A stretch of DNA of 64,000 bases from Pseudomonas pisciculturae (GTDB taxonomy: Bacteria; Pseudomonadota; Gammaproteobacteria; Pseudomonadales; Pseudomonadaceae). Below, one piece after another: positions 54,669 to 63,533 of this stretch. The stretch spans positions 310,001 through 374,000 of the forward strand of contig NZ_JACVZE010000004.1 of assembly GCF_015461805.1 (NCBI RefSeq), written 5' to 3'. Both the position numbers and the translations under genes were made by a program. The notes beneath the pieces were generated by a model. The model searched no databases, was not told the origin of the DNA, and saw only the letters and a program-made list of their open reading frames with translations. The first letter of the stretch is position 1. The number at the start of each line of letters is the position of its first letter.

Positions 54669-55304
54669 TTACTTGCTAGCGGTAACCGTAGTCGGGGCCA
54701 TGGCGAGTGCGCGCTTGGCTTCGATGAAGGTTTTGCTCCAGTAGCTGTCACCCAGGTTGTCGACGCGAACACCACCACTGCGACGGCTGCTGGAGTGGAT
54801 AAACTGGTTATCACCCAAGTAGATACCGGCATGACTTACACGGCCACGGCCAGCTGTACTGAAGAAAAGCAGATCACCGGGCTTGAGGTTGTTACGCGCG
54901 ACCAACGGTGCTTTCACGTTGATCATTTCGCGAGTGGAGCGTGGCAGGTTCATGCCCGCTTCTTCGCGAAACAGATAGCCGATGAAACCGCTGCAGTCGA
55001 AACCGGCTTCAGAGGTGCCGCCGAAACGGTAACGGGTACCGATCAGGGACATGCCGCGCTCGAGAATGCTATCGGCGAGAACCGGCAGCTGGTAAGGCTT
55101 GCTGTCGGAGAATTCGGCCAGTTCTTTTTCAGTCGTCAGCTCTTCTTCATAAACAGAAGCAGACTGCGCAGCGACGAATTTTGCCTGGTTGTGAACCTGA
55201 GGCTTTTGCTGCTCTGCCACTTGTTGAGGGTGGGAGGCGCAGCCAAACAACAGGGTAACGAGTGCGAGAGGCACGAGGGGTGCGAAGCGATTTAGCATGG
55301 GCAC
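54669..55304 (-). CDS. NlpC/P60 family lipoprotein endopeptidase (second of two)
   Basis: 211 residues. Lipobox LFGC (Cys about residue 22), a linker of about 60 residues, then the same domain with C104 in DCSGFIGY, H159 in SHAGIY, H171 in IHSS. The catalytic domains of the two neighbours align over nearly all their length (LPR-TRE, GDLLFF, SHAGIY), so they arose by tandem duplication; the linkers differ in length. In-frame ATGs at 55304 and 55298 are both possible. Confidence 0.94.
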   Translation of the reverse strand: MPMLNRFAPLVPLALVTLLFGCASHPQQVAEQQKPQVHNQAKFVAAQSASVYEEELTTEKELAEFSDSKPYQLPVLADSILERGMSLIGTRYRFGGTSEAGFDCSGFIGYLFREEAGMNLPRSTREMINVKAPLVARNNLKPGDLLFFSTAGRGRVSHAGIYLGDNQFIHSSSRRSGGVRVDNLGDSYWSKTFIEAKRALAMAPTTVTASK

Positions 55305-55511
55305 GACCGTGGCTGATATGTAAAGAAGCCGAGACTATGCCCACTATCGGATCGATTTGCAAATTCAATCGCGATCTATGTGACTTCTTGTTTGGACTAT
55401 GACATCTAAGCCCTTAACACCCTTTACCTGCCTTTTGCGCGGCCTTACCGGCCAGAACGCGGGTTTTCTGACGCCTGTAATTTGCCGAAAGCCGCGAAAA
55501 CAAAGGGCTGG

Positions 55512-56216
55512 CTACCAGCCTAGGGTTTCTTTGAGGAAGGGAATGGTCAGCTTGCGCTGGGCCTGCAAGGAGGCCTGATCGAGCTGTTCGAGCAACTCGA
55601 ACAAAGCGCTCATGCTGCGGGTGCCACGGGTCAGGATAAAGTGCCCGACCTCGTCGGTAAGGTGCAGGCCGCGACGGGATGCACGCAATTGCAGGGCTCG
55701 CAATTTGTCTTCATCAGACAGCGGGCGCATCTGGAAGATCAGTGCCAAGGTCATCCGCGATTTCAGGTCAGCCAGCTTGATCGGCAATTCCCGCGGCGAG
55801 GTGGACGCAGCAATCAGCAAGCGCCGGCCGCTGTCACGCAAGCGGTTGAACAGGTGAAACAGCGCCTCCTCCCACTCAGCCTTGCCGGCAATCGCCTGCA
55901 GGTCGTCGAGACAGACCAGCTCGTATTGCTCAAGGTGGTCGAAGATGCCGATGCCACGATCCATAAGCTCAGCCAGCGGCAGGTAAACCGCCGGTTCGCC
56001 CATCTGCTCGAAACGCAAGCACGCGGCCTGCAACAGGTGAGTACGCCCTACGCCGTGTTTGCCCCACAGATAGATCAGGCTTTCGGTCCACCCGGCGTCG
56101 GCTTCGCAGAGCCGCTCGACATAGCCGAGCGCAGCGGCATTGGCGCCTGGGTAGTAATTGATAAAGGTGGCGTCGTCACGCAGACGCACACCCAAGGGCA
56201 GCTGAATCGGTTTCAT
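55512..56216 (-). CDS. hda: DnaA regulatory inactivator Hda
   Basis: 234-residue AAA+ homologue of the DnaA core that, with the DNA clamp, promotes hydrolysis of DnaA-ATP after initiation. Clamp-binding-type N-terminus (MKPIQLPLGVRLRD), Walker A-like WGKHGVGRTHLLQA, Walker B LVCLDDLQAI, and ASTSPRELPIKLADLKSR. It sits upstream of nothing linked to replication here. Confidence 0.94.
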   Translation of the reverse strand: MKPIQLPLGVRLRDDATFINYYPGANAAALGYVERLCEADAGWTESLIYLWGKHGVGRTHLLQAACLRFEQMGEPAVYLPLAELMDRGIGIFDHLEQYELVCLDDLQAIAGKAEWEEALFHLFNRLRDSGRRLLIAASTSPRELPIKLADLKSRMTLALIFQMRPLSDEDKLRALQLRASRRGLHLTDEVGHFILTRGTRSMSALFELLEQLDQASLQAQRKLTIPFLKETLGW

Positions 56217-56375
56217 GCTGACTGAACGGCTCCAAACGAACCGTTAGTGGCCTCTGTGTAAAGTTTGCAAAGTTTATACCCGTGACGCCGGGCGCACAAT
56301 GCAGCAGACCACAAGCAAAATCAAAGGTTTGCGTTAACTTGCTGGTTTTATGCGAATTGTTTGACGCCAGAGACG

Positions 56376-56401
56376 ACAAACCCGGCGCAGGCCGGGTTTG
56401 T
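56376..56401. terminator. Hairpin between the PerM-type gene and hda
   Basis: CAAACCCGGC-GCAG-GCCGGGTTTG, 10-11 bp perfect stem, 11 bases after the transporter stop. T-tract is short on the minus strand. Confidence 0.7.
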
Positions 56402-56411
56402 GACAGCAGGT

Positions 56412-57485
56412 TTACAGATCCGGGTCTTCGACCCCGGTGTACACATCCGAATCTTTATACAGATCGTGCACATGGCGCACCAACACCATGATCACCGCCG
56501 CCACCGGCAGCGCCAGCAGGATGCCAGTAAAGCCAAACAGCTCACCACCCGCCAGGATCGCAAAGATCACCGCCACCGGGTGCAGGCCGATCCGATCGCC
56601 CACCAGCAATGGCGTCAGCACCATACCTTCCAGGGCCTGACCGACCATGAACACGGCAACAATCCCCAGCATCGGATACAGGTCGCCGCCAAACTGGAAC
56701 AGACCCGCTACCAACGCGGCGCCGATACCAATCACAAAGCCCATGTACGGCACGATAGCCGCCAGGCCGGCAATCAGGCCAATCAACAGACCCAGCTCCA
56801 AGCCAATGGCCATCAAGCCCGCCGCGTAGATGATCCCCAGCGCCAACATCACCAGCAACTGACCGCGCACAAACGCACCCAGCACCTCGTGGCACTCTCC
56901 CGCCAGGGCGACAATGCGCTCCTCGCGATTGCGCGGCAGCAGGCTGCGGATCTTGGCGATCATGATGTCCCAGTCACGCAGCAGGTAGAACGCCACCACC
57001 GGGATCAGCACCAGATTGGTCAGCCACCCGATCAGCGCCAGGCTGGACGCCGTCGCCTGGCTGAGCACCACACCGACGATATCAGTGGTCTGGCCCATGT
57101 GCTCGCTGATGGCCGCCTTGACCTTGTCGAACTTCCAGAAGCCATCCGACAGCCCCAGCTTGGCCTGAGCCCACGGCATGGCCGTGTGCTGCAACCAGTC
57201 GAGCATTTGCGGCGCCAACTCATAGAGCCGGAACAACTGCTTGGCCAGCATCGGCACCAACACCAGCACCAACGCGGTGATGATCAAGGTGAACAAGGCA
57301 AACACCGCCACCACGCCCCACGTGCGCGACAGGCCGAGTTTCTCCAGGCGGTCCACCACCGGGTCAAATAGATAGGCCAGCAGCAACGCAACCAGAAACG
57401 GCGTCAGGATCGAATGCAGCAAGAACACAAAGACGCACAGCAGGACAATCCCGCCAAGCCACACCCAACGACGCGTATCCGCCAT
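56412..57485 (-). CDS. AI-2E/PerM family membrane protein
   Basis: 357 residues with about eight membrane helices in the AI-2 exporter (TqsA/PerM) family pattern: LLAYLFDPVVDRLEKLGLSR, KIRSLLPRNRE, IGLIAGLAAIVPYMGFVIG and LGGGELFGFTGILLALP-like ending. The start at 57485 (MADTRRWVW) is preferred because AGGTGG is 8 bases ahead of it. Real substrates of this family are diverse; AI-2 transport is not implied. Confidence 0.9.
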   Translation of the reverse strand: MADTRRWVWLGGIVLLCVFVFLLHSILTPFLVALLLAYLFDPVVDRLEKLGLSRTWGVVAVFALFTLIITALVLVLVPMLAKQLFRLYELAPQMLDWLQHTAMPWAQAKLGLSDGFWKFDKVKAAISEHMGQTTDIVGVVLSQATASSLALIGWLTNLVLIPVVAFYLLRDWDIMIAKIRSLLPRNREERIVALAGECHEVLGAFVRGQLLVMLALGIIYAAGLMAIGLELGLLIGLIAGLAAIVPYMGFVIGIGAALVAGLFQFGGDLYPMLGIVAVFMVGQALEGMVLTPLLVGDRIGLHPVAVIFAILAGGELFGFTGILLALPVAAVIMVLVRHVHDLYKDSDVYTGVEDPDL

Positions 57486-57519
57486 AAACCATCCCACCTA
57501 TATATAAAGAAGAAAACTG

Positions 57520-58551
57520 CTACCAACGAAAACGCAGTTGCACCTGGGGTTCAGGCGCAGTGGCCGGCTGACCACCATCCACGGCGGCCGGCACCTCACC
57601 CGCTGGCACTTCTTGCAACTTGGCCAGGCTCAACTGGGTGCGCAACTGATCGGCACTGCCATTGACGCGATACACGATGCGGCTGCCATCCACCAACAGG
57701 GGGTGACCACCAAAGGGCTCAAGCAGATGACCCAGGGCCGCATAACGCTCAAGGGTCATGCCCTGCACTTCCAACAGCTGTTCGGTGCTCACGCCTGGCT
57801 TGACCGCAAAACGTGGCGCCAGTTTTTGGCTGACCGCCAACATGACCGCATCGGCCACCGCGGCGGTGTCTGCACCTTGGGCCGTGCCCTGATCACTCTT
57901 GTCGCCCAACCACAGGCGCCACTTGGCCTGCCATTGGCTACCTTCCTGGCGCGCATGCACGGCCAGCAAGGCGTCGGCGCCGTAGCGCTCGGAAGCAGCG
58001 CGCAGCGGCGTGGCGTCAGCACTTTCCAGGTTCGGTGCGGTGGCCACCACTTGCTCATCCAGATCACCCAATGGCAGGCGCAACGGCAAGCCACGGTGTT
58101 GTGCCGCACGGCGCAGCGCCTGGGCGACGGTCTGGCCATCGCCCACCAAGCTGCTGCCTTCTGTGGAATCGTTCAGCCACCAGCCGAGGATCGACGGACG
58201 ATTGCTGCCCCAGATCGACAGGCCTGCATCACGCAACGCACGATCGGTGCTGACCGGGTCAAAATCCACTTGCAGGCTTTCGGGCGGGCCGGCGTCGTAG
58301 CCGTACTGGCTGATAATTTGTTGCGGGTCTTTGCGCACCGCCGCCAGGCCCGACCCATCGGCGGCCTTGGCGTCGCCGGTCAGGCGGATCACCAGGGTTT
58401 GCACGGCTCGCTGGGTGGCCTGATCGCGCTCTTGCGGCGACTGGCTGCTGACGGGTTCAAGCACTTGATAGAGGCCATTGAGGGTTTCGGCATGACTCGC
58501 CAGGCTGACCAACGACAAACAGCCCACAAAGAAGAATTTACACAGACGCAT
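57520..58551 (-). CDS. DUF2066 domain-containing secreted protein
   Basis: 343 residues with an N-terminal signal peptide (FFVGCLSLVSLASHAE) and the DUF2066 domain (about 25-280). It lies 34 bases ahead of the PerM-type gene on the same strand, probably one unit, and diverges from purM. Function unknown; the domain occurs widely in gammaproteobacteria beside purM. Confidence 0.9.
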   Translation of the reverse strand: MRLCKFFFVGCLSLVSLASHAETLNGLYQVLEPVSSQSPQERDQATQRAVQTLVIRLTGDAKAADGSGLAAVRKDPQQIISQYGYDAGPPESLQVDFDPVSTDRALRDAGLSIWGSNRPSILGWWLNDSTEGSSLVGDGQTVAQALRRAAQHRGLPLRLPLGDLDEQVVATAPNLESADATPLRAASERYGADALLAVHARQEGSQWQAKWRLWLGDKSDQGTAQGADTAAVADAVMLAVSQKLAPRFAVKPGVSTEQLLEVQGMTLERYAALGHLLEPFGGHPLLVDGSRIVYRVNGSADQLRTQLSLAKLQEVPAGEVPAAVDGGQPATAPEPQVQLRFRW

Positions 58552-58895
58552 GGAAGATTCCCGAACGACAAATTTAGCGGCTGGAACAGACCGCGTGAAT
58601 TCGGCTTAACTGAGGCTGTGACCACAGCGACCGGTAAAACATTCACGGGGTATCGGTAAGTTTTCGTACTGTCATAACGATAGCGGGTCCAAGGCTATAC
58701 CTTAATACGCACCAAAGCAGACCGGATTAGCATTTTTTTACCCCATATGCCCCTGCCCGTCGGCCCGAGGATGGCCGCTGCCCCTCAAGCCTGATAAAAT
58801 CGCGCGCCTTCGCAGACCGTCAACGGCTGGGGCTTTTACCAAAAGCGCCCGCCCGCCCGGTCGTTACCCCTGAATCCCCCCTAAAGGCCTGGATC
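58552..58895. promoter_or_regulatory. Divergent promoter region, DUF2066 gene and purM
   Basis: 344 bases with no gene. A TAAAAT -10-like box for purM is at 58795-58800, with no clear -35. I see no purine operator or riboswitch. The DUF2066 side has no obvious promoter. Confidence 0.4.
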
Positions 58896-59954
58896 ATGAG
58901 CAAGCAACCCTCCCTGAGCTACAAGGACGCCGGTGTAGACATCGACGCCGGTGAAGCATTGGTCGAACGCATCAAGAGCGTCGCCAAGCGCACTGCGCGC
59001 CCCGAAGTCATGGGCGGCCTGGGCGGTTTTGGCGCCCTCTGCGAGATCCCGGCCGGCTACAAACAGCCTGTGCTGGTTTCCGGCACCGACGGCGTGGGCA
59101 CCAAGCTGCGCCTGGCACTGAACCTGAACAAGCACGACAGCATCGGCATCGACCTGGTGGCCATGTGCGTCAACGACCTGGTGGTATGCGGCGCAGAGCC
59201 GTTGTTCTTTCTGGACTACTACGCCACCGGCAAGCTCAACGTCGAAACCGCTACCCAGGTAGTGACCGGCATTGGCGCTGGCTGCGAGTTGTCGGGTTGC
59301 TCCCTGGTCGGCGGCGAAACCGCTGAAATGCCAGGCATGTACGAAGGCGAAGACTACGACCTGGCTGGCTTCTGCGTCGGCGTTGTAGAAAAAGCCGAAA
59401 TCATCGACGGCTCCAAGGTTGCCGCCGGTGACGCCCTGCTGGCCCTGCCATCTTCCGGCCCGCACTCCAACGGCTACTCGCTGATCCGCAAGATCATCGA
59501 AGTATCCGGCGCCGACATCGAGAACATCCAACTCGACGGCAAGCCCCTGACCGACCTGCTGATGGCCCCGACCCGCATCTACGTCAAGCCACTGCTCAAG
59601 CTGATCAAGGACACTGGCGCCGTCAAAGCCATGGCCCACATCACCGGTGGCGGCCTGCTGGACAACATCCCACGCGTGCTGCCAAAAGGCGCCCAGGCGA
59701 TCGTCGACGTGGCCAGCTGGCAGCGTCCTGCGGTATTCGACTGGCTGCAAGAGAAAGGCAACGTCAACGAAACCGAGATGCACCGCGTGCTGAACTGCGG
59801 CGTGGGCATGGTCATCTGCGTCGCTCAAGAGCACGTTGAAACCGCACTGAACGTACTGCGTGAAGCGGGCGAGCAGCCTTGGGTCATCGGCCAGATCGCC
59901 ACTGCCGCCGAAGGCGCAGCCCAGGTTGAACTGAAGAACCTCAAGGCTCATTAA
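58896..59954 (+). CDS. purM: Phosphoribosylformylglycinamidine cyclo-ligase
   Basis: AIR synthetase of purine biosynthesis, 352 residues. Motifs [66 protein letters not shown] and [16 protein letters not shown]. The stop overlaps the purN ATG (TAATG). Confidence 0.98.
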   Translation: MSKQPSLSYKDAGVDIDAGEALVERIKSVAKRTARPEVMGGLGGFGALCEIPAGYKQPVLVSGTDGVGTKLRLALNLNKHDSIGIDLVAMCVNDLVVCGAEPLFFLDYYATGKLNVETATQVVTGIGAGCELSGCSLVGGETAEMPGMYEGEDYDLAGFCVGVVEKAEIIDGSKVAAGDALLALPSSGPHSNGYSLIRKIIEVSGADIENIQLDGKPLTDLLMAPTRIYVKPLLKLIKDTGAVKAMAHITGGGLLDNIPRVLPKGAQAIVDVASWQRPAVFDWLQEKGNVNETEMHRVLNCGVGMVICVAQEHVETALNVLREAGEQPWVIGQIATAAEGAAQVELKNLKAH

Positions 59955-60604
59955 TGTCTCAGACCTGTGATGTCGTGGTGCTGCTCTCCGGCACCGGCAG
60001 TAACTTGCAGGCCCTGATCGACAGCACGCGCACCGGCGACAGCCCGGTGCGTATCGCTGCGGTGATCTCCAACCGCAGCGACGCCTACGGCCTGCAACGT
60101 GCCAGGGACGCGGGTATCGAAACCCGCGACCTGGATCACAAGGCTTTCGAGGGCCGCGAGGCCTTCGATGCGGCCTTGGTCGAACTGATCGACGCCTTCA
60201 ACCCCAAACTCGTGGTACTGGCCGGTTTCATGCGCATCCTCAGCGCTGATTTCGTACGCCACTATGAAGGGCGTCTGCTCAATATCCACCCTTCCCTGCT
60301 CCCCAAGTACAAAGGCATGCACACCCATCAGCGGGCGCTCGACGCCGGCGATAGCGAGCACGGCTGCAGCGTGCACTTTGTTACCGAGGAACTCGATGGC
60401 GGACCTCTGGTCGTACAGGCAGTGGTTCCGGTAGAGTCTGACGACTCGGTGCAGACCCTTGCACAAAGGGTTCACACCCAGGAACACAAGATTTACCCGC
60501 TGGCAGTACGCTGGTTTGCCGAGGGGCGGTTGATTCTTGGTGATCAGGGTGCATTATTGGACGGTCAGTTACTTGCGGCCAGCGGCCACTTGATTCGAAC
60601 CTAG
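59954..60604 (+). CDS. purN: Phosphoribosylglycinamide formyltransferase
   Basis: GAR transformylase using formyl-THF, 216 residues. LLSGTGSNLQALID, AGFMRIL, NIHPSLLPKYKGMHTHQRAL with catalytic N/H, and HFVTEELDGGPLV. Coupled to purM by a 1-base overlap. Confidence 0.98.
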   Translation: MSQTCDVVVLLSGTGSNLQALIDSTRTGDSPVRIAAVISNRSDAYGLQRARDAGIETRDLDHKAFEGREAFDAALVELIDAFNPKLVVLAGFMRILSADFVRHYEGRLLNIHPSLLPKYKGMHTHQRALDAGDSEHGCSVHFVTEELDGGPLVVQAVVPVESDDSVQTLAQRVHTQEHKIYPLAVRWFAEGRLILGDQGALLDGQLLAASGHLIRT

Positions 60605-60612
60605 GAGATTTT

Positions 60613-61326
60613 ATGCGTCGCGCCTTGCTCTTCGCTTTTGCTCTGTTTGCCTTGCCTGCGGTGCAAGCGGCAGACCTTCACCCTTTCTCCGTAAGCTACA
60701 CCGCCGACTGGAAACAGCTGCCCATGAGCGGTTCGGCTGAGCGCAGCCTGGCCAAAAATGGCGATGGCACCTGGACCTTGAATTTCAAGGCTTCCATGAT
60801 GATCGCCAGCCTCACTGAAACCAGCGTGATCCTGTTTGACAAGGACACCCTGCAACCCAAGAGCTACACCTTCGAACGCGGCGGCCTGGGTAAAGCCAAG
60901 AAGATCAACCTGGACTTCGATCAGTCCGCCAAAAAAGTCACCGGCTTTGAAAACAAAGACCCGGTCAACGTAGCCCTGCAAACGGGCATGCTCGACAAGT
61001 CGACCTACCAGTTGGCCCTGCAGCGCGACGTTGCCGCTGGCAAGAAAAGCATGAGCTACAACGTGGTCGAAGGCACTGATGTCGACACGTACGACTTCCG
61101 CGTGATCGGCCCGGAAAAGGTCCAGACCAAGGTCGGTTCCATCGACGCGATCAAGGTTGAGCGCGTGCGTGACCCGACTCAGAGCAAGCGCATCACTCAG
61201 ATGTGGTTTGCGAAAGACCAGGGCGGCATTCTGGTTGCCTTGCGTCAGGTTGAGACCGATGGCAAGGAATACAACATCATGCTGCAGGACGGTACTGTTG
61301 ACGGTAAGGCTGTCAAAGGTAGCTGA
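60613..61326 (+). CDS. DUF3108 domain-containing periplasmic protein
   Basis: 237 residues, signal peptide (LLFAFALFALPAVQAA), then a beta-rich DUF3108 domain ending in a MWFAKDQGGILVALRQ segment. Eight bases after purN, third gene of the unit, with a good terminator behind. Function unknown. Confidence 0.92.
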   Translation: MRRALLFAFALFALPAVQAADLHPFSVSYTADWKQLPMSGSAERSLAKNGDGTWTLNFKASMMIASLTETSVILFDKDTLQPKSYTFERGGLGKAKKINLDFDQSAKKVTGFENKDPVNVALQTGMLDKSTYQLALQRDVAAGKKSMSYNVVEGTDVDTYDFRVIGPEKVQTKVGSIDAIKVERVRDPTQSKRITQMWFAKDQGGILVALRQVETDGKEYNIMLQDGTVDGKAVKGS

Positions 61327-61347
61327 TGGGCTGATGAGTCAAAAAGG

Positions 61348-61375
61348 AGCCTCGCTGAATGCGGGGCTTTTTTTT
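61348..61375 (+). terminator. Terminator of purM-purN-DUF3108
   Basis: AGCCTCGC-TGAAT-GCGGGGCT then eight T residues; one G-T pair in the stem. Confidence 0.9.
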
Positions 61376-61406
61376 GCCTGCAGATTTCTCCTTGAATCAT
61401 GCGCCG

Positions 61407-61475
61407 CCATCGCAGGCAAGCCAGCTCCCACATTTGGAATGCATTCCCCTGTGGGAGCTGGCTTGCCTGCGATGG
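61407..61475. repeat. REP pair, GTGGGAGCTGGCTTGCC type
   Basis: Close inverted pair (CCATCGCAGGCAAGCCAGCTC and its complement) with only 14-20 bases between arms. Shortest pair of this family in the window. Confidence 0.92.
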
Positions 61476-61622
61476 CGATGGCGCGGTTAATACAGGCCTG
61501 GAGCCTGACTCCAACATGAAACTTCTGTCATAAAACTCCAGCCCCGGCGAGCGAACATCACTATTTACAAGGCCTCCAGCACTGTTGCATTTCCCGCAAA
61601 GACTTGTTGCGCGAAAAGTCGG

Positions 61623-61650
61623 TTTACTTAGCAAGCTAACAAAATATATA
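61623..61650 (+). promoter_or_regulatory. Promoter of the 62-residue gene
   Basis: TTTACT - 16 bases - TATATA. The spacer is filled by a perfect SlyA-type operator, so binding would block polymerase. Confidence 0.6.
61628..61639. promoter_or_regulatory. Exact SlyA-consensus operator
   Basis: TTAGCAAGCTAA, identical to the in vitro selected SlyA site from enterobacteria, a 12-bp perfect palindrome apart from its AA centre. A near-identical site precedes the SlyA-like gene at 28575-29009. Confidence 0.7.
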
Positions 61651-61702
61651 AAAGAGACCTGCGACGACTTGCCGCAGACCCACCAGAGATTGGAGCAAGC
61701 AG

Positions 61703-61891
61703 ATGACTGTAAAAGTAACTGAGCGCGACGACGAACATATGTCCCACGAAGCACTGGGCCATGGCATTCACATCTGGGATGTCCACCAACAAGACCTGCT
61801 GGTCGGCATGTTTCACAACGAGAGCGACGCTCACAACTATAAAAACGAGCTTGAGTCGCTTGAGATGAAACGCCAGGCACAAAGCTCCTGA
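61703..61891 (+). CDS. 62-residue cytosolic protein of unknown function
   Basis: Begins MTVKVTERDDEHMSHEAL and continues with HGIHIWDVHQQDLLVGMF; polar and histidine-rich (6 His), acidic, no membrane segment. I do not recognise the family. GGAG 8 bases before the ATG supports the start. The promoter contains a SlyA-type operator and a terminator follows, so it is a stand-alone regulated unit. Confidence 0.75.
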   Translation: MTVKVTERDDEHMSHEALGHGIHIWDVHQQDLLVGMFHNESDAHNYKNELESLEMKRQAQSS

Positions 61892-61945
61892 TACTCTGAA
61901 ATCGCGCAGGCCCCAGCCCCACACAGCAGCTGGACTGCCTGCAAA

Positions 61946-61976
61946 CAAAAACCCCGCCTTTTGAGCGGGGTTTTTC
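61946..61976. terminator. Terminator between the 62-residue gene and the DUF2058 gene
   Basis: AAAAACCCCGC-CTTTTGA-GCGGGGTTTTT, A and T tracts on both sides; serves both convergent genes. Confidence 0.93.
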
Positions 61977-61988
61977 GTGACTACAGCC

Positions 61989-62534
61989 TTACCACATCAG
62001 ATCATCCGGGATCTGGTAAGCAGCGTACGGATCATCCTCATCCGGCACCTGGCTTTCGGTGAGGATGTTGAGCTGCACGATGCGCTCTGGTGCGCGTTCC
62101 TGGATCTTCAGCGCGGCTTCGCGCGGGATCACCTCATAGCTGCCGCCGTGGTGCACGATGGCCAGGGAGCCGTTGCTGAGCTTGTTACGCATCAACGTAT
62201 TGACCGACAGGCGCTTGACCTTCTTGTCGTCCACGAAGTTGTAGTAGTCCTCGGTGGTCAGCTTGGGCAGGCGCGAGGTCTCGATCAGTTGTTTGACCTG
62301 GGCCGTGCGAGCCTTGGCCTCAGCCTTCTCTTGCTGCTGACGGTTCAGTTCCTGGTCGCGCTTGACCTTCTCGGCCTTGGCCTCGGCTGCCTGGCGCGCC
62401 TGGGTGTCATCGGCTTCGATCTGGCCCTTGTGGACCAGGCGCTGCTGCTTCTGTTTCTCTTTGCCGACCTGCTTGGCCTGCTTTTGGTTGACCAGACCTG
62501 CTTTGAGCAACTGATCGCGAAGGGAAATGCTCAT
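61989..62534 (-). CDS. DUF2058 (YaiL-like) protein
   Basis: 181 residues, highly charged, coiled-coil rich in Lys/Gln/Glu (residues 20-75), with the conserved LRDQLLKAGLVNQKQAKQ N-terminus and a C-terminal globular part (VNTLMRNKLSNGSLAIVHHG). Likely nucleoid- or ribosome-associated by analogy, unproven. Confidence 0.9.
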   Translation of the reverse strand: MSISLRDQLLKAGLVNQKQAKQVGKEKQKQQRLVHKGQIEADDTQARQAAEAKAEKVKRDQELNRQQQEKAEAKARTAQVKQLIETSRLPKLTTEDYYNFVDDKKVKRLSVNTLMRNKLSNGSLAIVHHGGSYEVIPREAALKIQERAPERIVQLNILTESQVPDEDDPYAAYQIPDDLMW

Positions 62535-62559
62535 GGTGCTTACTCACTTAGGCAGCCGC

Positions 62560-63393
62560 TCAACCGCAGCTGGACATGTTCTTTTCCTGACGTTTGGCTT
62601 CGCCCCACAGGGCGTCCAACTCTTCGAGGGTGCAATCTTCTATGGGTTTGTGCGTGTCGCGCAATGCCTGCTCGATAAATCGGAAGCGTCGTTCGAACTT
62701 GGCATTGGCGCCCCGCAGCGCGGTTTCGGGGTCGACCTTGAGGTGGCGGGCCAGGTTGACCGCGGCAAACAGCAGGTCACCGACCTCATCGGCGATGGCG
62801 ACTGAATCGTTATCCGCCATGGCTTCGAGTACTTCATCGAGCTCTTCACGCACGTTGTCCACCACCGGCAAGGCGGACGGCCAGTCAAAACCGACCTGGC
62901 TGGCGCGCTTTTGTAATTTGGCGGCACGGGACAAGGACGGCAAGGCAGTCGGTACGTCGTCCAGCAGGGAAAGCTGCTCCGGCGCGTCGGATTTTTCTGC
63001 ACGCTCCTCGGCCTTGATCTGCTCCCAGCGCTGCTTGACCTGCTCTTCGCTCAACTGCGGGATATCCAGCGGCGCATACAGATCACCCGTGGGGAACACG
63101 TGGGGATGGCGACGAAGCAACTTGCGGGTGATGCTGTCGATCACCCCGGCGAATTCGAACCGTCCTTCTTCGCGCGCCAACTGGCTGTAATACACCACCT
63201 GGAACAACAGGTCGCCGAGCTCGCCTTGCAGGTGATCAAAATCGCCGCGCTCGATGGCGTCGGCAACTTCGTAGGCTTCTTCCAGAGTGTGCGGCACGAT
63301 GGTGGCGTAGGTTTGCTTGATGTCCCACGGGCAGCCGTACTGCGGGTCGCGCAGGCGGTTCATCAGGTGTAGCAGGTCGTCTAGTGAATACAT
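62560..63393 (-). CDS. mazG: Nucleoside triphosphate pyrophosphohydrolase MazG
   Basis: All-alpha NTP pyrophosphatase, 277 residues, two MazG repeats (CPWDIKQTYATIVPHTLEEAYE; and LPVVDNVREELDEVLEAM with EVGDLLFAAVNLAR). The E-E-x-x-E and E-x-x-D metal sites are visible. In many bacteria it tempers the (p)ppGpp response, which fits its position next to relA. Confidence 0.96.
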   Translation of the reverse strand: MYSLDDLLHLMNRLRDPQYGCPWDIKQTYATIVPHTLEEAYEVADAIERGDFDHLQGELGDLLFQVVYYSQLAREEGRFEFAGVIDSITRKLLRRHPHVFPTGDLYAPLDIPQLSEEQVKQRWEQIKAEERAEKSDAPEQLSLLDDVPTALPSLSRAAKLQKRASQVGFDWPSALPVVDNVREELDEVLEAMADNDSVAIADEVGDLLFAAVNLARHLKVDPETALRGANAKFERRFRFIEQALRDTHKPIEDCTLEELDALWGEAKRQEKNMSSCG

Positions 63394-63419
63394 TGATCTC
63401 TATCCGCTGAAGATCCAAA

Positions 63420-63508
63420 TGTGGGAGGGGGCTTGCTCCCGATCGCGGTGGGTCAGCCAAGAATCTGGTGCATGACACTCCGCTATCGGGGGCAAGCCCC
63501 CTCCCACC
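63420..63508. repeat. REP pair, GTGGGAGGGGGCTTGC type
   Basis: Inverted pair GTGGGAGGGGGCTTGCTCCC and complement, between the relA stop and the mazG start. Confidence 0.9.
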
Positions 63509-63533
63509 TTTCAGACCCCATTTATCCAGCCAG

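Noticed and set aside
56361..57371. Rightward frame over the PerM-type gene
   Set aside because: Gln/His/Arg-rich antisense of a membrane protein; no support.
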